Source: Mesostigma viride
Lineage: Eukaryota; Streptophyta; Mesostigmatophyceae; Mesostigmatales; Mesostigmataceae
Direction: 5' to 3'
DNA: 64,000 nt
Assembly: GCA_009746045.1 (NCBI GenBank)
Contig: RPFO01000418.1
Location: forward strand, 993,582 to 1,057,581
The translations under genes were made by a program, and so were the position numbers. Below, one piece after another: positions 1-9,921 of this stretch. Within the stretch, counting starts at the first letter, position 1. Every line of letters starts with the position of its first letter. Under the pieces are notes generated by a model that worked only from the letters and a program-made list of their open reading frames with translations, had not been told where the DNA came from and made no database searches.

Positions 1-53
1 AAGCCACTGCAGCGGCACGTATGCTGTCTGCACCTCACAGTTCAAGTGTGCGG
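1..53 (+). CDS. Partial exon, cysteine-rich module (secreted multidomain gene)
   Basis: Read in frame 2 the sequence encodes SHCSGTYAVCTSQFKCAG and runs straight into a consensus donor GTGAGT at 54. The exon ends after the first base of a Gly codon (phase 1), as do the downstream module exons. The C-x6-C-x5-C-x-G ending matches the exon at 4463-4522, so I read it as the 3' half of the same kind of short cysteine module. The 5' end lies outside the window. Its membership in the 2097-13233 gene is inferred from matching phase, strand and motif. It is too short to name by family. Confidence 0.6.
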
Positions 54-2096
54 GTGAGTTGGATGCCGTCAAAGCATGATGGTATGCTTAGCACAGCCTG
101 CCTTGCATTCAGCCCATGTGGGTCCATACGTACTACTACCACGACCACACATGGGTGCCTGGGTGAATCTCCTTGCTCACCCGTGTGGGTCCATCCTTCG
201 CAGGCGGTCCACAAATACTCGGTATTGCAGTCCGCACCAACATGGCGTTCCGCATCACAATGGCACCATTGAGCTACCTCCGCAATAGGCTAGCTCTTGC
301 GCACGTTATCAGCTTGTGGTTGCGAACGTTACTCCCATGGCTGCGGTCGTTTCACGGTGTTCGTTATGGCATACAGTGATGCCTGAATTCAATGAGACGC
401 ATCCCAAAATTTGGACTTTGGGATGCACTCAGAAAGTCGGGACGTCCCACCGTGCTGAGGTCAGTGTCCCACCTAGAATAGCACTAATCTCGGCTTAGGC
501 AGCTATCGGAGGCTATCGATGAGCCTCAGGGGGACTGGGTTGGGGGATGGAAGAGCTTGGCGCAATTACATGATTGGGAGGCTACCCCCCCCCCCCCTCC
601 CCCTTCTCATCTTTAGTTCTTATGTTGATGAATATGTATTTGTTAATCGGTTTTCTCTGAATATAGCTAAATTAACGCATGCGGGAAAGTAGGGCGGCTA
701 TGCCTTGGCCTGCATGTGGAAGGCTGTCTGCGACATGGGCTGACTAATTCGTTCTGTACAAAGGGTTTCATGCTCGCCTGAGTTTTCCTTGAATGACCCG
801 GCTGTTTATAAGGGTGGGTGGCTATTAATTAGTGGTCCAAAAAAATGACTAGTAGGTTTTATATTACTTGCTTGCAAAGACTCGTAATCTTTTGTACCGG
901 CTGTGATGAGCCATGGACCTGTAGGGTCGGCTGGTTGCTTAATGAATCATTGACTGATTTGTTTAGTGAGTCGTGATTAATTATTGTATAGTGGACTCGG
1001 ACCGGCCCAAGTGGTCGATGGGCGAGATTTATGTTTGTCAGGTTTGAGAACCTTGTACGACAACCTCAACGGTTAACGCACTAGCCTGGGGGTGGGTGGC
1101 CACGTGATTTGTAGTGGCGTTTTCAGCACTGTTCAGGCCGGTGCGTGACGCACGCCGGTGTTAGTTAATTTAGGATTATGTCAGCTTTCGTAAATCACGA
1201 AGACTATGCAGGGGAAAGAGCAAACTAGAGAAATGTGGGAGTCCGAGCCAGCCGAAGGAATTGCACCAGCCGAAGGAAGTACACAAGGAAGGAATTGCAC
1301 CCCGCTAACAAGCTTCTCATAGACTACCTAATCGTGAATGCGGCAGCCTGCCCCTGTCCACACCGGAATGATCTAGGAAGCTTGGGTGACAAGAATGTCA
1401 GCCCGTGTAGGGAGGAACCACAAATGGCCCTAGCTTGTCAAAGCAATCGACAGGCGCTGCCGCCAATAGGAGGACCAGGTAAGAGCTGACCTCGAGCCGC
1501 TCTGGCCTTCGTGGTCCAGCCCTCGTGCGTGGCGCTGGCAGCACTAATGGAAAAACTCAGCCGCTTTGTAGCGGGAGCTGGGAGGCAGGCAACCGGTGAT
1601 TCTGCGCGCTGCGCGTTTGGCAGCAGTCCAGCTAGAAATTTTGACTTGCTGGGGTTGTGTGAAATCAGGAACGAGGTTGTTGAGAGAAGGGACGCTTCTC
1701 AGTGCAAACTTTCTTTAGTAGGGCAATCACCTTCATGGCCATGCATCCAACGGTAATCGTCTGAAAGGCCCTCGTAACACATCTAAAGCCCGAACGTCAT
1801 TTTGTATGGATTGCATCATTGCTCAGGGCTCCACATATGGCGCTTCGTGTGCCCACGCGGCGCTGCCAACTGTCATGGCATGCGCGCGGTGTCCCACTGA
1901 TCGCAAACGGAGGCACCCGCTGCCTCCGCATGGCAGTTGGTTTGGTTCTTTCAGGTTGCCTGTCTTTCCTTGACGGCCCCAAACACATTATTATTATTAT
2001 TGTTATCATTATTATTGTTTGCCCCAACGCTTCCTGACAACACAATGGAACATCGTTACTTTTGCCTCTTGCATCCGTCATCGCGCGCGCGTGCAG
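54..2096 (+). other. Intron between module exon and HYR exon
   Basis: There is no convincing coding exon in this 2-kb stretch. It holds a C-run near 586-600 and a TTATTATTA-rich stretch near 1988-2020. It ends at an acceptor (gtgcag, 2091-2096) that opens the HYR exon. Short open frames here lack domain content, so I treat them as chance. Confidence 0.5.
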
Positions 2097-2396
2097 CTGA
2101 CGTGAACCCCCCTGAGATCTCCTGCCCGGCCAGCGTCGTGGTGCAGACCTTGGACCTCACCAAACCTACCTCTGTCGCATTTAACATCTCTGCCACCGAT
2201 GAAGAAGTCAACTACAATGCTACCCTTACTTTAGAGTGCAAGGCTTCCTTCCCTGACGACCAGGAGGTCTCCTTTGCGGGTGACGATGGTTTCCTGAACG
2301 TCATCAACGGCTTTCTTGTGGGGAGCACGAGCGTGGAGTGTGTTGCCACTGATGCTGCCAACCGCACGGACACGTGCGCGTTCGTGGTGACCGTGG
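2097..2396 (+). CDS. Exon encoding a HYR domain
   Basis: This 300-bp exon encodes 100 residues. It begins two bases into a codon after the acceptor at 2095-2096 and ends one base into a Gly codon before GTACGC, so it is a symmetric 1-1 exon. The reading frame shows the hyalin-repeat (HYR) pattern: a PPEISCP opening, a central ATDEE, then STSVECVATDAANRTDTCAF and a terminal VTV strand. HYR is an immunoglobulin-like adhesion fold of extracellular proteins. Several N-x-S/T sequons (NIS, NAT, NRT) fit a secreted protein. A single symmetric exon for the whole domain suggests exon shuffling. Neighbouring exons supply cysteine modules and a C-terminal Root_cap-like domain. Confidence 0.85.
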
Positions 2397-2562
2397 GTAC
2401 GCGTTTACTGAATCACAACAGTTCCGATATATCTAGCTATCTGTACGCGCTGTACTCATCCATCCATCATGGGCCTGACTGCTGTGGCGTGCAGGTCTGC
2501 AGGGAAAAAGCCCCTCCTGATCCACACCTACTTCTATTTATGTTCAGACTGGGGATGTGCAT

Positions 2563-2762
2563 AGCATAGATAGGAATCGCGTTGCCTAGCGTGTATGGGT
2601 CAACTTCATCACTATGCATGAATCCCCACTCTGAACATATTAGCATAGATAGGAATCGCGTTGCCTAGCGTGTATGGGTCAACTTCATCACTATGCATGA
2701 ATCCCCACTCTGAACATGTTAGCATAGATAGGAATCGCGTTGCCTAGCGTGTATGGGTCAAG
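2563..2762. repeat. 79-bp tandem repeat, about 2.5 copies
   Basis: Units begin AGCATAGATAGG at 2563, 2642 and 2721, a constant spacing of 79 bp, and neighbouring copies are nearly identical. It lies in the intron after the HYR exon. An imperfect inverted match to the unit end (GTTCAGA...) precedes it near 2541. Confidence 0.85.
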
Positions 2763-4462
2763 GTGATCGTTGGTGTATTGGGAGTACCTTACCCGGGCAC
2801 GCAGAAGTGTCTGTCCTGGCTGCCTCTGGCTCGTCCGGTGATGATAAGAGTACTATTTTCTGTAGGCTTGGTTTGTCGCTTAGAGCATTCTCTGCCGAGT
2901 GGTCTTCCCGTTGGACGTTCTCCTCAGCCAAGCGCATATGGGGGTGGCGCATATGCGGAGCAGCATGCCCCATGTGTCGTTGGCAGCCTTCTTCACAAAA
3001 AGCCTACAACAACAACAATAAGCCTTGTTGCCTAGTTCGTTGGCAAAGTCTCGCGCTTCCAAGCAGCACCAGCTGGGAAACTGCTCACAACATGCGTGTC
3101 TGGTGCGGGTCGAGCTAATGCTAATTAATTAGCTAATTAATTAGCACGTATGAGTACGAATTGATAAGGACGTAGACTGCGTCATGTGGGCACCAATAAA
3201 AGAACCTTTCAACCCATATACCCAATAAGAACTTTGGGTTGAGCAAGAAGGGTCGAGAGGGTCGAACCATACCCCATGTATTCACGTGCTGCGTCTGTAC
3301 TGCGCGGCCTTATTGTAATGAACGACCCTACATGCAGACTGTGCCCCGGGGCTTTGTCCGGCGAACACCTTCTGCAGCCGCTTCGGGTGTATAGGTGAGC
3401 CAGATGCCAGAAGGTGCCTATGCATCTAATAATAGTAATAAAGATAATAATAATAATCATAGTAAAGTGATAATACACCTGCGTGGGCGGTACCATGCAA
3501 GGCCAATGCCTTGGTAGCACACGTCGTGGCGTGCTGAGCAAGAATCATGTTGTGCTATCTACCAGGTCTTGCTTGGCACGCCGTACATTGTAATGCCAAT
3601 GCTATGCCACGGTAGGATACATGCCTATGATGGAACCTGTGTGGTGGCTTTCCGTATCGCCGTAGGTAATGTCATAGTGGTGCTATCAGCTATGCAGAAA
3701 GCTTGTTTGTCCATTCTTGGTCCTGACTTCACAAAAGCCGCGGGAAGGGGTCGTTAATATGACGTATCTGGGTGAGAGCTTGGCTGTGATTGAAGCAGGT
3801 GTTTCAGGCTTGGTTCATTAGGTTGGTCCGCGTGACACCTTGGCTAAGTGTGAACGAAGCAGTTCACGGCCTGACTGTTGTTTGTAAGCGGGCCCGACGG
3901 CTGTTGCATCTTTCAGTTGCATCCAGTCCGCTGTTGCTCTGCTGCCTGCTTCCGTGCAGTGTAGGGTGGTGTACCAAGACCCATCACTTTTGAATGCCCT
4001 CTTTGCAGATGCGGAGTTTGGTGGCCGCTAACATACGAACAAGTGTTCCTCCGATGTTCGATCCTTCGCAGTTGCATGTGCAAAAGCTTCTCTGCCCATG
4101 CGTGGTGCATCCTTCGCTGGCATGCTGCCATCAGTTTACTGCCAACTGGCATCCGCATTCCCTGTGAGAGGGTTTCGTTGCCAATACTGCGATGCTCTTG
4201 CCCCTGAGCTTTCACCTTACATCTAGTCCGTCTGGTTGGCGTACGTACTACAAAAACATGATCATAGTCAAGCCGTTCGCTCAACCCCATGATGACGGGA
4301 TGCGCACAAGAATCTTGCGCGCTGCATGGAATGGCGCACCTTCCGGTGCAAGTGACTGCATGCCCCGTGGAGCTGCTGACGCCTGTTCTTGCTCCTTGTG
4401 GATTGCCCCCTCTGTGTGCCTCGATCCCTCGATCCCCACAAAACGCTCCTGTTTGATGGCAG
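2763..4462 (+). other. Intron sequence without recognised exon
   Basis: No domain-bearing frame was found. The stretch includes a TTAATTAATTAG palindromic tract at about 3121-3145 and an AAT/ATA-rich microsatellite near 3425-3470. It ends with an acceptor (atggcag) immediately before the module exon at 4463. Confidence 0.45.
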
Positions 4463-4522
4463 AGTGCCGAGATGATGGCGATTGCGGCGCTGGCTTGATG
4501 TGCCGAGGGTACACTTGCATGG
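4463..4522 (+). CDS. Exon, 20-residue cysteine module
   Basis: This 60-bp phase 1-1 exon encodes a tiny module. After the split Glu it reads C-RDDGD-C-GAGLM-C-RGYT-C-MG, and it is followed by a GTACGT donor. Four cysteines in 20 residues, Asp-rich between the first two, recall EGF- or Dickkopf-like disulfide knots, but I cannot assign a family. The phase, the CxG ending and the strand match the exons at 1-53, 5723, 7508 and 9814. Such a short symmetric exon could be inserted or skipped without changing the frame. Confidence 0.65.
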
Positions 4523-5722
4523 GTACGTGATGCCAGTACTAAGGCGGGATTCGAGGTAAATTCGAGACCTATACGTGGTGCAAGTAGTTTGTTGGGATGG
4601 CATCACGCATGAGCAAGGTGCGCAGACAGATGCAGATGGCGTGATGCACACGGCTAGCTTGGTTTGCATGGTTTGCATGCGGCTCGGCTTACAAACGTGG
4701 ATGCCTCTCAGGGGTGGAGTGTCGCCTCCGGTTGCCACTTCCGAGTGCATGACTTCCCTGGCTGCTGCGGCGCATGTATGAACAACAAGTACACACATTC
4801 GGAAACCAAACCCAGGGCCGGTGGCCGCCTTTCAAAGCCGCAGAATGATATCCGTTTCAGAACAAGCATGTTCAGAAGAAGAGACATTTGGAATGGTGCA
4901 GCTAGAGAACAATACCTAAAAACAGAGAAGACTCGGCAGATATGGCAGGAAGGCACAGGGAGCGCGAGGGTTCCCTGCGGCAAACAGCAGAAAAAGTAGC
5001 AGCAAGCTGACCCCTGGCAAAGAAAGTGGGCGAAGAAGAAAGAAGAAAAGAAAAAGGGACTACTAGGGTACGTCTGGCAGTGCAGGAGCCTCTTATTGCA
5101 CGGATCATGTTTAGTGTTTCTATTAATACCACGACACCCTGTAGTAGCCAGGTTCCCCGTACAGCCCAGCCCTCCAGACTATGAGGTGAACTATGTAGAT
5201 GTACGTAAACGAATGTACATGTGGTGTCCAGCTCTTTCCCCAGCCATGCAATGTCCAGCCGCTGGAACGAGGTGCATGCACCTAGTTGAGGTGGATGCAC
5301 CTAGTTGCACACAGCCTGCAAATGTGGTGTGGGTCAGCCACACACACACACAGCAGAATACCATAACTGGTGGCATGTGCTAGTCGCGTGTAATGATACG
5401 AGCTACCATGGTCCGGATTCTCCCGATTTCTGGCCTGCGCTGGTTGTCTCCTTGATACGGATTCTATGAATTAAGGGCGCCGTCATGGCTGGTGTGCCCG
5501 GCGACCGCCGCCCACTGCCCTACCTGTACTTCCTCCCCTAGACCATACACAGCTGTATCCACCTGTACTTCCTGCTAGTCTGGCCGATGCCTCGCAGATT
5601 GCAGACTGCCGGTGCGATATGCTGTGTGTACTGTACATGTCCGCGGGTGCCTTGCACAGTATTTCGAATTGTGCATTGTGTGTTGCACTTTGTCTTTGCA
5701 TACTCCATATTATGCGTCGCAG
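4523..5722 (+). other. Intron containing a micro-repeat copy
   Basis: This is intronic sequence between two module exons. It contains the conserved ~50-nt micro-repeat at 5400-5456, listed separately, and short CA-rich sequence at about 5340-5352. No other coding signal was recognised. The 3' end is a cgtcgcag acceptor at 5715-5722. Confidence 0.45.
5400..5456 (+). repeat. Dispersed micro-repeat, copy A (15-codon mini-ORF)
   Basis: GAGCTACC is followed by ATG at 5408 and a 48-nt open frame MVRILPISGLRWLSP ending TGA at 5453-5455. The same ~50 nt recurs at 37206-37262, on the minus strand at 22447-22505, and, without the ATG, inside the LTR2 pol at 52868-52911. Surrounding sequences are unrelated, so this is a dispersed repeat. 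Whether the mini-ORF is ever translated cannot be told from sequence. Confidence 0.85.
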
Positions 5723-5851
5723 ACTGCGTAAGCAACTCGCCTGGCAATGGCTCCGATGTGGGTTGCACTGAGGACGGGATGCCCTTCTGTGCGGCGCCCC
5801 CCCTTGACTTTTTGATCAGCGCGGGCGAGTACGAGGCGGGATTCTGCGTGG
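5723..5851 (+). CDS. Exon, 43-residue cysteine-rich module
   Basis: This 129-bp phase 1-1 exon lies between acceptor cgtcgcag and donor GTATGT. Its frame runs CVSNSPGNGSDVGCTEDGMP, then FCAAP and a final GFCVG. The layout C-x12-GCTxDxxP-x-C ... C-x-G is shared with the exons at 7508 and 9814, so these three form one module type. The 60-bp exon at 4463 looks like a shorter relative. The cysteine pattern and position in a HYR/Root_cap gene suggest an extracellular disulfide-bonded repeat. No database family is claimed. Confidence 0.7.
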
Positions 5852-7507
5852 GTATGTCTTTTGTTTTCTTGCACCCTGTTTGGGCGTGTGTGCTTGCGTG
5901 CACCGCCCTCTGGGACGGCCTTTTGGCAAGCGGAGTTGGTGCTTGAGGTCCTGAGGGGGTGAGGGGCTGGGGTTGGGAGGTTTGAGGGATGGATCCTTAT
6001 CTGTCATCCTGCGCACGCTGTGTGATGATGTGCGCGTACTGTAGGGCCTGCTGTTGGCCGCAACGATACAACGCGCCCATGTACGCACAGTCAGTCCTGG
6101 GAATGGTTTATGCGCTCCTTGGGATGGTTTTGTCTAATCGTGACGCACACATGGTGTGTGTACAGTTGTACACATAGTACAGACGGCTCTCGTCTATTGT
6201 TAGAACGTGGTTCGTGGGGCACGCACGGCGCTGCCATGAAGGTTTGATTGCCGTGGAAATTTTGTTGGTGGGGAAACCTGGCAAGACACGCGGTCCGGAG
6301 CCTTGAGCGGCTCCACCTGTCAGTCGACCGTGTCGTGTGTCGTGGATTCTGGCTGGGACGTCGATGTGCTGTCAGCGATGGCGCGTCTGTCGCGTTTTGT
6401 TCATGCAGTGATTGATATCATTGGACGCTGGTTCACGAGGCCAAAAGCCTCGGAGACCAGAGCGCTCCACATCGGACCGTTGTGATGTGAGCTCCACACT
6501 GAACCATTGCGCTCCACATCGGCAGTGTTGCAGGTTGTGCAATCCGCATGGCCGGGTCGCCAATCTTATAATATCTGCTTTATCCAGAAACAATTTCCAA
6601 CCTTATAATATCTGCTTTATCCAGAAACAATTTCCAACCTTATAATATCTGCTTTATCCAGAAACAATTTCCAATCTTATAATATCTGCTTTATCCAGAA
6701 ACAATTTCCAATCTTACAATATCTACTTTATCCAGAAACAATTTCCAATCTTATAATATCTACTTCATCCACTAACTATATCTACTACTATATCTACTAC
6801 TTGTTTCTGGATAATCTACTTTATCCACTTACTATATCTACTACTATATCTACTACTTGTATCTGGATAATGTACTTTATCCAGAAATAATTTACATAAC
6901 GGTGGCCATCGTGAACTGTGGTTTACCATATGCTTAAGGAAGACCTCCAATAGAGAATCTCCCAGTGCATTGTCTCCAGGAGAGAATCCGTGATACTGAA
7001 CCTAGACATACACGCGGCTTCCCATGGACTCATCTTGTTGCTCGGTGTGCATGTATACAAGCACAGGCTAGTTGCGGGCCATATTTGAAAGGTAAGTTGG
7101 TAATTAGCAACAATAAGGAATGTCATCGCCCGCGCCTCATCATGTTGCCCAAGGCGATACGTACATAACCCTTCCTGCCGCATGGATCCCTCGCCTAGCG
7201 TTGCCCCCTCCGCCTCCCTTCTTCTGCCTCGAATCCACATGATCACCCCCGCCCCGGTACACATATGTAGTAGCATGTGACTATGTTACTTGCTTGTTCC
7301 TGTCCAAGTGCGCTCTTATGGTGTTGCCTGTCTCATTCATGTAACTTGTCATCTTCAGTGAATATTTTTAACCGCTATTGAGTGATAGGGGCTTGTGGGG
7401 TACTGGGGAACCATGCTTGAGTGATGACAAATGAGTGGTATGTGAGTGATGAAAATATTGACTTTTGGTGGCGTGCTGTCATACATCCACTCACACCCAT
7501 CCTCCAG
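5852..7507 (+). other. Intron with 37-bp satellite
   Basis: No exon was recognised here. Most of 6561-6890 is a tandem array listed separately. The end is a polypyrimidine-rich acceptor (catcctccag, 7498-7507). Confidence 0.5.
6561..6890. repeat. 37-bp tandem repeat with inverted tail
   Basis: Units containing CTTATAATATCTGCTTTATC start at 6565, 6602 and 6639 and continue to about 6760 with a 37-bp period. Beyond this the array degrades, and 6780-6890 contains TACTACTTG-TTTCTGGATAA, an inverted form of the TTATCCAGAAACAA part of the unit. The array could therefore fold back on itself. Confidence 0.85.
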
Positions 7508-7642
7508 CATGCCTCGACTCCGAGGGAGGCGTTGAGGTGGACGCAGGCTGCACCGCGCAGAAGCCCATGTGCGTGACCACGCACACGTTTGCGACCAAGG
7601 GCCTCAACGTGCTCGCAGTGGGGGCCACCGCGGAGTGTTTCG
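7508..7642 (+). CDS. Exon, 45-residue cysteine-rich module
   Basis: This 135-bp phase 1-1 exon follows acceptor cctccag and precedes donor GTGAGT. The frame starts CLDSEGGVEVDAGCT, continues KPMCVTTHTF and ends ECFG. It has the same C-x(n)-D-x-GCT-x4-P-x-C ... C-x-G skeleton as the exons at 5723-5851 and 9814-9921. It is likely another copy of the same extracellular module. Coding boundaries rest on phase agreement and splice consensus, not on transcript data. Confidence 0.72.
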
Positions 7643-8293
7643 GTGAGTCTGTGCCTCGTGTTTGATGTTGGCCAGTTTGCCTCACTGGCCAGGGGCGATG
7701 AGCCATATATTTCTCGTGTAGGGCTCATTTTGGTGCTGTCACTGCCATGTGCTCACATGCCCTACCAAGGCCCTTTTTCTTTTTTTTGCATGGGTTAGTG
7801 CTCTCATGTAGTTTTTGTGGCGCTCTCAGCCGCCTTTCTGACTTTGAGGCAGAGGACAAGCAAGCCAAGGGGATTTATCCTGGATGGTGTTGAGAGTACT
7901 CTTCTCGATGCTGCCCGAACGCTTTCCAAGGTGGCGCCGGAGCCCAGCTGGACTCTTCAATGATTTGCTGGTATCTTGAAAACGTTCTAATATACATCCT
8001 CTTCGTGGGTACCTTGAAACTAGTATGTTATTAATCCTCTTCATCGGTAAATTTAAAATGTTCTCCTATCCATCCACTTCGTTGGTACGCTTAAAATGTT
8101 CTCCTGTACATCCTTACCAAGACCGGCTCTCCGTCGGCTGCCCGAATAAGACCTCATAATCATTTAGATATAATATTTTATATCTAGTAGTACCAGGAGT
8201 AGTATTTCATGCTCCTCTCCTTGTATCACGCTTCCATCGTAACGCGGTCGCCTGTCCACGGTACACTGGGCCTGGGCTCCTTGGGGCGGTCAG
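7643..8293 (+). other. Intron, no recognised content
   Basis: Intronic sequence follows the third full module exon. Nothing was recognised apart from a direct short repeat of CTTAAAATGTTCTCCT near 8060-8105. It ends at the acceptor-like ggtcag before the disrupted module start at 8294. Confidence 0.35.
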
Positions 8294-8330
8294 CCTGTCA
8301 AGACGAGCAGGACGGCTGCGTGCTAAAGCC
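8294..8330 (+). pseudogene. Start of a module exon interrupted by a minisatellite
   Basis: After an acceptor-like cag (8291-8293) the frame reads CQDEQDGCVLKP. This closely matches the start of the genuine exon at 9814 (CQDDQAGYSTDSGC), including the preceding split codon. The similarity stops at about 8330, where a ~1.3-kb 13-bp-unit minisatellite begins. The rest of the module is missing or destroyed, so I call it a broken exon copy. A cryptic intact exon is possible but would need transcript support. Confidence 0.5.
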
Positions 8331-9665
8331 GGTTGGGTTGTTGCGTTGGGTTGTTGCGTGGTGTTCATGTGTTGGGTTGTTGCGTTGGGTTGTTGCGTGG
8401 TGTTCATGTGTTGGGTTGTTGCGTTGGGTTGTTGCGTGGTGTTCATGTGTTGGGTTGTTGCGTTGGGTTGTTGCGTTGGGTTGTTGCGTGGTGTTCATGT
8501 GTTGGGGTGATGTGTTGGGTTGTTGCGTTGGGTTGTTGCGTGGTGTTCATGTGTTGGGTTGTTGCGTTGGGTTGTTGCGTTGGGTTGTTGCGTGGTGTTC
8601 ATGTGTTGGGTTGTTGCGTTGGGTTGTTGCGTGGTGTTCATGTGTTGGGTTGTTGCGTTGGGTTGTTGCGTTGGGTTGTTGCGTGGTGTTCATGTGTTGG
8701 GTTGTTGCGTTGGGTTGTTGCGTGGTGTTCATGTGTTGGGTTGTTGCGTTGGGTTGTTGCGTGGTGTTCATGTGTTGGGGTGATGTGTTGGGTTGTTGCG
8801 TGGTGTTCATGTGTTGGGTTGTTGCGTTGGGTTGTTGCGTTGGGTTGTTGCGTGGTGTTCATGTGTTGGGTTGTTGCGTTGGGTTGTTGCGTGGTGTTCA
8901 TGTGTTGGGGTGATGCGTTGGGTTGTTGCGTGGTGTTCATGTGTTGGGTTGTTGTGTTGGGTTGTTGTGTGGTGTTCATGTGTTGGGTTGTTGCGTTGGG
9001 TTGTTGCGTTGGGTTGTTGCGTGGTGTTCATGTGTTGGGTTGTTGCGTTGGGTTGTTGCGTGGTGTTCATGTGTTGGGTTGTTGCGTTGGGTTGTTGCGT
9101 GGTGTTCATGTGTTGGGGTGATGTGTTGGGTTGTTGCGTTGGGTTGTTGCGTGGTGTTCATGTGTTGGGTTGTTGCGTTGGGTTGTTGCGTTGGGTTGTT
9201 GCGTGGTGTTCATGTGTTGGGTTGTTGCGTTGGGTTGTTGCGTGGTGTTCATGTGTTGGGTTGTTGCGTTGGGTTGTTGCGTGGTGTTCATGTGTTGGGG
9301 TGATGTGTTGGGTTGTTGCGTGGTGTTCATGTGTTGGGTTGATGCGTTGGGTTGTTGCGTTGGGTTGTTGCGTGGTGTTCATGTGTTGGGGTGATGCGTT
9401 GGGTTGTTGCGTTGGGTTGTTGCGTGGTGTTCATGTGTTGGGGTGATGTGTTGGGTTGTTGCGTTGGGTTGTTGCGTGGTGTTCATGTGTTGGGGTGATG
9501 CGTTGGGTTGTTGCGTGGTGTTCATGTGTTGGGGTGATGTGTTGGGTTGTTGCGTGGTGTTCATGTGTTGGGGTGATGTGTTGGGTTGTTGCGTTGAATT
9601 GTTGCGTGGGGTTAACCCGGTGGGTTGATGCGTTGGGTTGATGGTGGGGTTGATGCGTTGGGTTG
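8331..9665. repeat. 13-bp-unit minisatellite, ~1.3 kb
   Basis: The array is built of two related 13-mers, TGGGTTGTTGCGT and GGTGTTCATGTGT, alternating in higher-order units of 26, 39 or 52 bp. Variants carry TGATG in place of TTGTTG. Because the unit is 13 nt, long frames stay open on both strands. Their WCSCVGLLRWVVA- or NTTQQPNATTQ-type translations are artefacts. The array sits in an intron of the secreted-protein gene and starts inside a broken module exon. Confidence 0.95.
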
Positions 9666-9813
9666 GTTGGCACTTGCATGGGTTCCACAACGCTGGAGGC
9701 CTGTCACCAGATGATCCGGTCAGCTACGTGCCAATGTAGTTAATGGCTGGTTGAGATCAATGAGGTTGACTGGGTTGGGCTTACCACTTGGTTTCCACGG
9801 CTGCATGGTGCAG

Positions 9814-9921
9814 CCTGTCAGGACGACCAGGCTGGCTACAGCACTGACTCTGGCTGCACGGATGACGCGCCGTACTGCAACTTCGACCGCAACGAGGAAG
9901 GATACGCCCAGGGCTGCACGG
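9814..9921 (+). CDS. Exon, 36-residue cysteine-rich module
   Basis: This 108-bp phase 1-1 exon follows acceptor gtgcag and precedes donor GTGAGT. It encodes CQDDQAGYSTDSGCTDDAP, then YCNF and a final GCTG. It has the same cysteine skeleton as the exons at 5723 and 7508 and is the last such module before the C-terminal domain exons. The intron that follows (9922-11508) holds a 1-kb 9-bp minisatellite. A run of at least 16 G residues lies at about 9957-9972. Confidence 0.72.

Noticed and set aside
6303..6485. Another cysteine module exon (GSTCQSTVSCVVDSGWDVD)
   Set aside because: It follows an acceptor-like cag, but the frame after that acceptor does not give the module pattern and no donor of phase 1 follows.
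8331..9665. CRISPR-like array of regular repeats
   Set aside because: The 26/39/52-bp periodicity is made of tandem 13-mers with no unique spacers, in a eukaryotic intron.
8207..9690. Overlapping frames with MNTTQQPNATTQ or CSCVGLLRWVVA repeats
   Set aside because: They arise from the 13-bp minisatellite on both strands, with no start context, signal or conserved domain.
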